Below are positions 60,112-64,000 of a stretch of DNA of 64,000 nucleotides, in pieces; position 1 is the first letter of the stretch, and every line of letters starts with the position of its first letter. Origin of the DNA: Lentilactobacillus senioris DSM 24302 = JCM 17472 (lineage in GTDB: Bacteria; Bacillota; Bacilli; Lactobacillales; Lactobacillaceae). A program made the position numbers and the translations under genes. Under the pieces are notes generated by a model. It had not been told where the DNA came from. It saw only the letters and a list, made by a program, of their open reading frames with translations, and searched no databases. The DNA is taken from assembly GCF_001436555.1 (NCBI RefSeq), contig NZ_AYZR01000004.1, forward strand, positions 425,533 through 489,532, in the 5' to 3' direction.

Positions 60112-60340
60112 ATCATATTGCGTTGAGCAAATAGAGTAGAAGGTTAGGGGCCAAATAGAAAGCTAACGGACGCTGCAAGTTAGCCAAACTAATCTTTGAA
60201 ATTACAATTTGGGAGCAATTTAAAATCCGGGTCATTTCGTTATCAATGCTAATGAAGCGATTATCTTATTTGATAATAACCTGGGTGGTAACGCGGAAAA
60301 TTTCGTCCCTGACATCAATTGATGTTGGGGACTTTTTATT
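60112..60340 (+). promoter_or_regulatory. T-box riboswitch of tyrS
   Basis: CTGGGTGGTAACGCGG at 60281-60296 is the T-box, followed by the terminator hairpin GTCCCTGACATCAATTGATG..GGGGAC with T-run (60305-60338) and, 14 bases later, the tyrS ribosome site. The stem I region lies between 60115 and 60240. Tyrosine tRNA is the expected ligand from the gene downstream; I did not fix the specifier codon. Confidence 0.92.
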
Positions 60341-60355
60341 TAGGAGGAACTTTTG

Positions 60356-61612
60356 ATGAATATTTTAGATGATTTAAAGTGGCGGGGCGCCATTAACCAA
60401 GAAACCGATCACGACGGTTTATACGAATTAGTTAACGACAAATCCGTGGGAATTTACGTGGGAATCGATCCTACTGGTGACAGTATGCATATCGGACATT
60501 TAATTCCCTTCATGATCTTGAAACGATTCCAATTAGCCGGTCACAAACCAGTAATCGTGATCGGTGGGGGAACTGGTTCAATTGGTGATCCAAGTGGTAA
60601 GAACTCTGAACGAGTTTTGCAAACCATGGACCAAGTTCACCATAATGAACAAGCCCTTACTAAGCAACTAACTGGGTTGTTTGGTAGCGACGGTAAATTT
60701 GATATTGTTAATAACTATGAATGGTTATCTCAATTATCACTTCTAGATTTCTTGCGAGACTACGGTAAGCTCTTTAACGTTAATACCATGCTAAACAAAG
60801 AAGTAGTGGCTAGCCGGTTAGAAGTCGGAATTTCCTTCACAGAATTTACCTACCAAATTTTGCAATCTATCGACTTCTTGCACCTTTACCAAAATAATGA
60901 AGTCCAAGTCCAATTAGGTGGTGCCGATCAATGGGGTAATATTACTGCCGGAATTGATTTGATCCACAAGGTTGAAGGCCCTAACGCTGGCGTTTACGGC
61001 TTAACGATTCCGTTGATGTTAAAGGCCGACGGTACTAAATTTGGTAAAACTGCTGGTGGAGCCGTGTGGTTAGATGCCGATAAGACCACCCCTTACGAAT
61101 TCTACCAATTCTGGTTGAACCAAGATGACCGGGATGTAATCAAGTACTTGAAGTACTTCACTTTCTTAACCCAAGAGGAAATTGAAGACTTAGAAGAACA
61201 AGTGAAGACCCAACCTGAAAAGCGAGCTGCTCAACGTCGGTTGGCTGAAGAAGTTACGGCCTTTGTTCACGGAGAAAGTGCAGTGGCGGAAGCTGAACAT
61301 ATTTCTGCAGCTTTGTTCTCCGGTGATGTCGCTAACTTAACCGCTGCCGAAATTGAACAAGGTTTTAAGAACATGCCTACTGTGGACGTAACTAGTGAAC
61401 CAGCTAACATCGTAGAATGGTTAGTAGATGTGACTGGGATTGAACCTTCACGGCGTCAAGCTCGGGAGGACGTTTCTAATGGTGCCATCCGGATTAACGG
61501 TGAAAAAGTGACTGATACCGATGCTACTATTAATCCAGCTGATCATTTTGATGGTCGCTTTGTGATTGTTCGGCGAGGTAAGAAGAAGTATTTCTTGGCT
61601 CGGGTTAAATAA
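60356..61612 (+). CDS. tyrS: Tyrosyl-tRNA synthetase
   Basis: 418 aa. Class I 'GIDPTGDSMHIGHLIPFM' is the HIGH motif, 'LKADGTKFGKTAGGAVWL' the KMSKS-equivalent (KFGKT) and the C-terminal S4 RNA-binding domain begins about residue 350 ('PSRRQAREDVSNGAIRINGEKV'). It charges tRNA-Tyr. ATG 60356 is chosen over the TTG one codon earlier because AGGAGG lies 8 bases before it. Regulated by the T-box leader just upstream. Confidence 0.96.
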   Translation: MNILDDLKWRGAINQETDHDGLYELVNDKSVGIYVGIDPTGDSMHIGHLIPFMILKRFQLAGHKPVIVIGGGTGSIGDPSGKNSERVLQTMDQVHHNEQALTKQLTGLFGSDGKFDIVNNYEWLSQLSLLDFLRDYGKLFNVNTMLNKEVVASRLEVGISFTEFTYQILQSIDFLHLYQNNEVQVQLGGADQWGNITAGIDLIHKVEGPNAGVYGLTIPLMLKADGTKFGKTAGGAVWLDADKTTPYEFYQFWLNQDDRDVIKYLKYFTFLTQEEIEDLEEQVKTQPEKRAAQRRLAEEVTAFVHGESAVAEAEHISAALFSGDVANLTAAEIEQGFKNMPTVDVTSEPANIVEWLVDVTGIEPSRRQAREDVSNGAIRINGEKVTDTDATINPADHFDGRFVIVRRGKKKYFLARVK

Positions 61613-61618
61613 TTAAAG

Positions 61619-61658
61619 TAAACAGGACCTAGCTTATGTAGCTAAGTCCTGTTTTTAC
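61619..61658 (+). terminator. Terminator of tyrS
   Basis: AACAGGACCTAGC.. GCTAAGTCCTGTT with one mismatch and T-run. Confidence 0.9.
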
Positions 61659-61746
61659 TTTACAAGTCGTTTAATTTGTATTTTAATCCTAAAGATTTAA
61701 AATCAAGAAGAAGATCTAATCATAATATAGAAGGAAAGTGACCGAG

Positions 61747-61962
61747 ATGCTCGAAATTGTGTATACAGATGGTGGCGAACCAGCAGAAATTAGCTATGCT
61801 TCAGCTAAAGACTTTGTAGCTAACCAACAATTAGAAGTGCCGGACCTAGAAGATTATTACGTGGTGGTAGATGCAACCATTAATGGTAAGCCCATTGAGC
61901 TAGAGGATAAAACTATTTTGGGACTTTATAATTTTTTGGAATCTCAAGAACGTTCAGAATAA
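61747..61962 (+). CDS. DUF4649-like small acidic protein
   Basis: 71 aa from ATG 61747 (AAGGAAAGTGA upstream; a GTG at 61738 is too near it). Acidic, beta-rich start 'MLEIVYTDGGEPAEISYASAKDF', then 'DYYVVVDATINGKPIEL' and 'LGLYNFL', the pattern I associate with the lactobacillus/streptococcus DUF4649 family. Function unknown. Single gene ended by a strong hairpin. Confidence 0.68.
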   Translation: MLEIVYTDGGEPAEISYASAKDFVANQQLEVPDLEDYYVVVDATINGKPIELEDKTILGLYNFLESQERSE

Positions 61963-61967
61963 TCGAA

Positions 61968-62012
61968 AAAATAGGTAATAGCGGTCAATGTTGATCACTA
62001 TTACCTATTTAA
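61968..62012. terminator. Bidirectional terminator
   Basis: AAATAGGTAATAG.. CTATTACCTATTT, 13-base perfect arms, between convergent genes. Confidence 0.9.
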
Positions 62013-62024
62013 ATTTAAGTACTT

Positions 62025-63485
62025 TTATTTCTTAGTTGGATCGTGCATCATTTCATCCATTGATAATAAATGGTACTTAACTGGATGCTTAGGATCGTAA
62101 ATTTCAATTTGAGCCATCATCCCAGTATCTTCATGTTCCAAAATATGGCAATGATACATAAATACTCCGGGCTTGGTAAATTGAATTTTAATCAAGACGG
62201 TTTCACCTGGATTGACGCCGATGGTATCTTTCCAACCATGTTCATTGGCATAGACGTCGTGACCATCTCGTTTAAGAACTTGGAATTGGCAACCGTGAAC
62301 GTGGAAGGGATGGATCATACCATCATCCATATCGTTGGTGTTAGTGACTTCCCAGAGAGCCACTTTGTTTAATTCTTGCCGGGTGTCGATTCGCTGCATA
62401 TCAAATAACTTGCCATCCAAGCGAACTTCGTCATCCATTCCAGACATAACGGTATGAAATGTTGGTTCGGGATCGTCAGGGGTAAGATCAGGAATTGTAG
62501 CCAAAGTTTCCGGTAAATTCAAATCTTCAGGATCAAACTTGCCGATTTTAAAAGTCAAAAATGACAAATCATCGGTTTGAAGGGTCACCACGTCGCCCTC
62601 TTGGTAGTCAGAAAAGTTAACTAAAACGTCAGCTCGTTCGGCGGTAGTTAGCATTAAGTGGTCGAATTCAACTGGTTGAGGAAGGAGACCACCGTCACTG
62701 CTAATTTGGGTGAAGGGATGGTTATCACTGAAGTGTAGACGCCATTCTCTTCTATTAGAACCGTCCAAAAACCTCAAGCGCACAATCGGGCTAGTAACTT
62801 CAAAGTATGGATTGAGGGTCCCATTGATTAATGGGTATTCGCCAAGGGTGCCATCGACGTCATAGCTTTTCTGATAGTTCAGTTGATTATCATAGTAGGT
62901 TCTGTCCTGCATAATAACCGGAATATCATTTTTGCCCCAGTCAGCTGGTAGATTTAATGAACGTTCGTGGTCGTCCTTGATCAGTACCATGGCAGCTAAC
63001 CCGTTCCAAACTTGGCGAGCTGTTTCTGGACATGGATGGGGATGAAGCCATAACGTAGCAGAAGGCTGATCTACGGTAAAGGTAATTTTGCGTTCGCCAC
63101 CAGGATATACTGGAGCGTGGGGACCACCATCATCATAAGGACCCACAATGTTTAAGCCGTGCCAGTGGAAGGTAGTGACTTCGTTTAGCGCATTTTTCAA
63201 GGTAATATGGTAGGTTTTACCAGTTTCAAATAAAACGGTCGGTCCTAATAAGGAGCCATTGTAGCCCCAAGTTTGGGTAACTGCTCCGGTAAGTAGTTGG
63301 GTAGAACCTGTTTGAGCGGTTAGGGTATAGTAGATATCATCGCCATCTACTTTATCTGGAGTTAACATCTCCGGAACATTTAATGGTGCTTCTGGAGTAT
63401 TCGGTTGTTGTAAATGAATGTAAGCACCGTCTCGGGAGTCAAATGCGGTTTTATCAAAAAAGTAATCGTGAATTGGTGAGTTCAT
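62025..63485 (-). CDS. Multicopper oxidase (CotA/SufI/CueO type)
   Basis: 486 aa with three cupredoxin domains. All four copper clusters are visible: 'TTFHWHGLNIVG', 'ATLWLHPHPCPETA', 'IHPFHVHGCQFQVL' and 'FMYHCHILEHEDTGMM' (type 1 Cys-His and ligand Met). No signal peptide, so the enzyme is probably cytoplasmic, unusual for copper efflux oxidases but known for lactobacillus laccases. It oxidises metals or phenols with reduction of O2 to water; ferroxidase or Cu(I) oxidation are candidates. AGGAGG 8 bases before ATG 63485. It follows a 54-aa membrane gene under a palindromic operator. Confidence 0.92.
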   Translation of the reverse strand: MNSPIHDYFFDKTAFDSRDGAYIHLQQPNTPEAPLNVPEMLTPDKVDGDDIYYTLTAQTGSTQLLTGAVTQTWGYNGSLLGPTVLFETGKTYHITLKNALNEVTTFHWHGLNIVGPYDDGGPHAPVYPGGERKITFTVDQPSATLWLHPHPCPETARQVWNGLAAMVLIKDDHERSLNLPADWGKNDIPVIMQDRTYYDNQLNYQKSYDVDGTLGEYPLINGTLNPYFEVTSPIVRLRFLDGSNRREWRLHFSDNHPFTQISSDGGLLPQPVEFDHLMLTTAERADVLVNFSDYQEGDVVTLQTDDLSFLTFKIGKFDPEDLNLPETLATIPDLTPDDPEPTFHTVMSGMDDEVRLDGKLFDMQRIDTRQELNKVALWEVTNTNDMDDGMIHPFHVHGCQFQVLKRDGHDVYANEHGWKDTIGVNPGETVLIKIQFTKPGVFMYHCHILEHEDTGMMAQIEIYDPKHPVKYHLLSMDEMMHDPTKK

Positions 63486-63507
63486 TAAGCTTCCTCCTAT
63501 GTATTAG

Positions 63508-63672
63508 TTATTTTCGAAAGCAATCAATTAGACAGATCAGGGATTCTAAAAACATACCAACAGCCATCACGTACATAGCTGCAGTCATTTGCCCAGCAAA
63601 TACTAAATAAATTAAAATCGCATATAATATGGTGAAACAAGCAGCGATAATTTTGGAATTAGTCATTAACAT
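63508..63672 (-). CDS. 54-aa membrane protein upstream of the multicopper oxidase
   Basis: ATG 63672 with AAGGAAGTGA 8 bases upstream; stop TAA at 63508. The product has two hydrophobic segments, 'IIAACFTILYAILIYLVFA' and 'MTAAMYVMAVGMFLESLICL', with a polar turn GQ between, and a basic end (CFRK). It lies 22 bases before the oxidase gene and directly behind the promoter at 63708-63736, so it is the first gene of that operon. No family recognised; the position suggests a metal-handling partner or anchor for the oxidase. Confidence 0.7.
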   Translation of the reverse strand: MLMTNSKIIAACFTILYAILIYLVFAGQMTAAMYVMAVGMFLESLICLIDCFRK

Positions 63673-63694
63673 GGGGTTCACTTCCTTGATTTAG

Positions 63695-63736
63695 TTAGAA
63701 CAGTTCTAATTTAATCCCCTTTCAATTGAATGTAAA
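63695..63736 (-). promoter_or_regulatory. Promoter and palindromic operator of the multicopper oxidase operon
   Basis: Minus strand TTTACA (63731-63736), 17 bases, TAAATT (63708-63713). The perfect 7-1-7 palindrome TTAGAAC-A-GTTCTAA (63695-63709) starts inside the -10 box. It resembles the boxes at 43091 and 47174. Confidence 0.7.
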
Positions 63737-63777
63737 GGAATACATCTCAAAAAATGAAACTAATTTACAAAAAAGGC

Positions 63778-63806
63778 TTGTGCTCGTCACTTGTATATGG
63801 TTTAAT
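63778..63806 (+). promoter_or_regulatory. Upstream rRNA promoter P1
   Basis: TTGTGC (63778-63783), 17 bases, TTTAAT (63801-63806). Confidence 0.5.
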
Positions 63807-63873
63807 AGTTCTTGTCGGTTGCGACGGGTAACACATCAACGAAAAGCTTTTGAAAATTAATTTTAAAAAGTTG

Positions 63874-64000
63874 TTGACGACAAGCGCTTCTGATGATATG
63901 ATATAACACGTTGCTTAAGAGATGAATAAGTTCTTAGCAATGCAAGTAGACCTTTGAAAACTGAACAAAATATTCGATGAAAACAAATGTGCTGGGCGTC
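63874..64000 (+). promoter_or_regulatory. rRNA promoter P2 and 16S leader
   Basis: TTGACG (63874-63879), 17 bases, TATGAT (63897-63902), then a leader containing 'GACCTTTGAAAACTGAACAA' (63951-63970), the conserved sequence before 16S genes in lactobacilli. The 16S gene itself starts beyond the window. Confidence 0.8.

Noticed and set aside
1-64000. tRNA genes, prophage or restriction-modification/defence cassette
   Set aside because: I saw no cloverleaf-like sequence, phage structural genes, methyltransferase motifs or toxin-antitoxin pair beyond the ordinary XRE/membrane gene pair.

Overview
The window reads as a chromosomal segment of a Lactobacillaceae bacterium, probably from the heterofermentative group. 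Supporting signs are low-GC coding with strong AGGAGG ribosome sites, many GTG/TTG starts, T-box leaders on asnS and tyrS, a DhaT-type 1,3-propanediol dehydrogenase, a pyruvate oxidase, OatA, and AzlCD/KtrAB/FetAB-type small operons. I did no database search; all names rest on motifs, length, gene order and family memory. The species is not determined.

Layout. 1-6.3 kb holds housekeeping and envelope genes: the 3' part of dacA, azlCD, cfa, a membrane-anchored TPR protein, an AI-2E-family transporter and gpmA. 6.3-18.7 kb is an accessory region. It lies between two copies of the gpmA terminator plus its downstream tail, and further decayed copies of the gpmA 3' end occur inside it. It carries a broken ABC permease, an IS30 scrap, an arsenic operon (two arsR, arsD, arsA, arsB, a cut-off flavoprotein), an intact divergent FAD oxidoreductase, an esterase, small XRE/membrane genes, and a rolling-circle-plasmid segment (truncated mob/pre, cadD with a candidate leader peptide, a pMV158-type oriT). 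18.7-63.7 kb is ordinary core sequence: flavodoxin with a MerR-type promoter and a decapitated MerR gene, oatA, ABC transporters, ktrBA, a CLC channel, a BceAB-like exporter, TDT and YeiH transporters each with a divergent LysR gene, asnS with T-box, fetAB, dhaT, a MarR/quinone-reductase pair, two VIT/CCC1 genes, murI, an antiporter, an MFS pump, two secreted wall hydrolases, pyruvate oxidase, tyrS with T-box, and a multicopper oxidase. The right edge holds tandem promoters and the leader of an rRNA operon whose 16S gene lies beyond the window.

How parts work together. Arsenite and cadmium defence sit on the accessory island. Iron and oxidant handling is spread through the core: fetAB, the VIT pair and the multicopper oxidase operon each carry a 7-1-7 palindrome close to TTAGAAT-N-ATTCTAA at the promoter. 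This suggests one PerR/Fur-type regulator controls iron export, sequestration and metal oxidation.

Most notable observations are the repeated gpmA 3' ends bounding the island, the shared iron-locus operator, a pair of roughly 135-base palindromic elements 39 kb apart, the cadD leader peptide in a plasmid remnant, and three short genes that are easily missed (47-aa zinc ribbon, 54-aa membrane protein, 24-aa leader).
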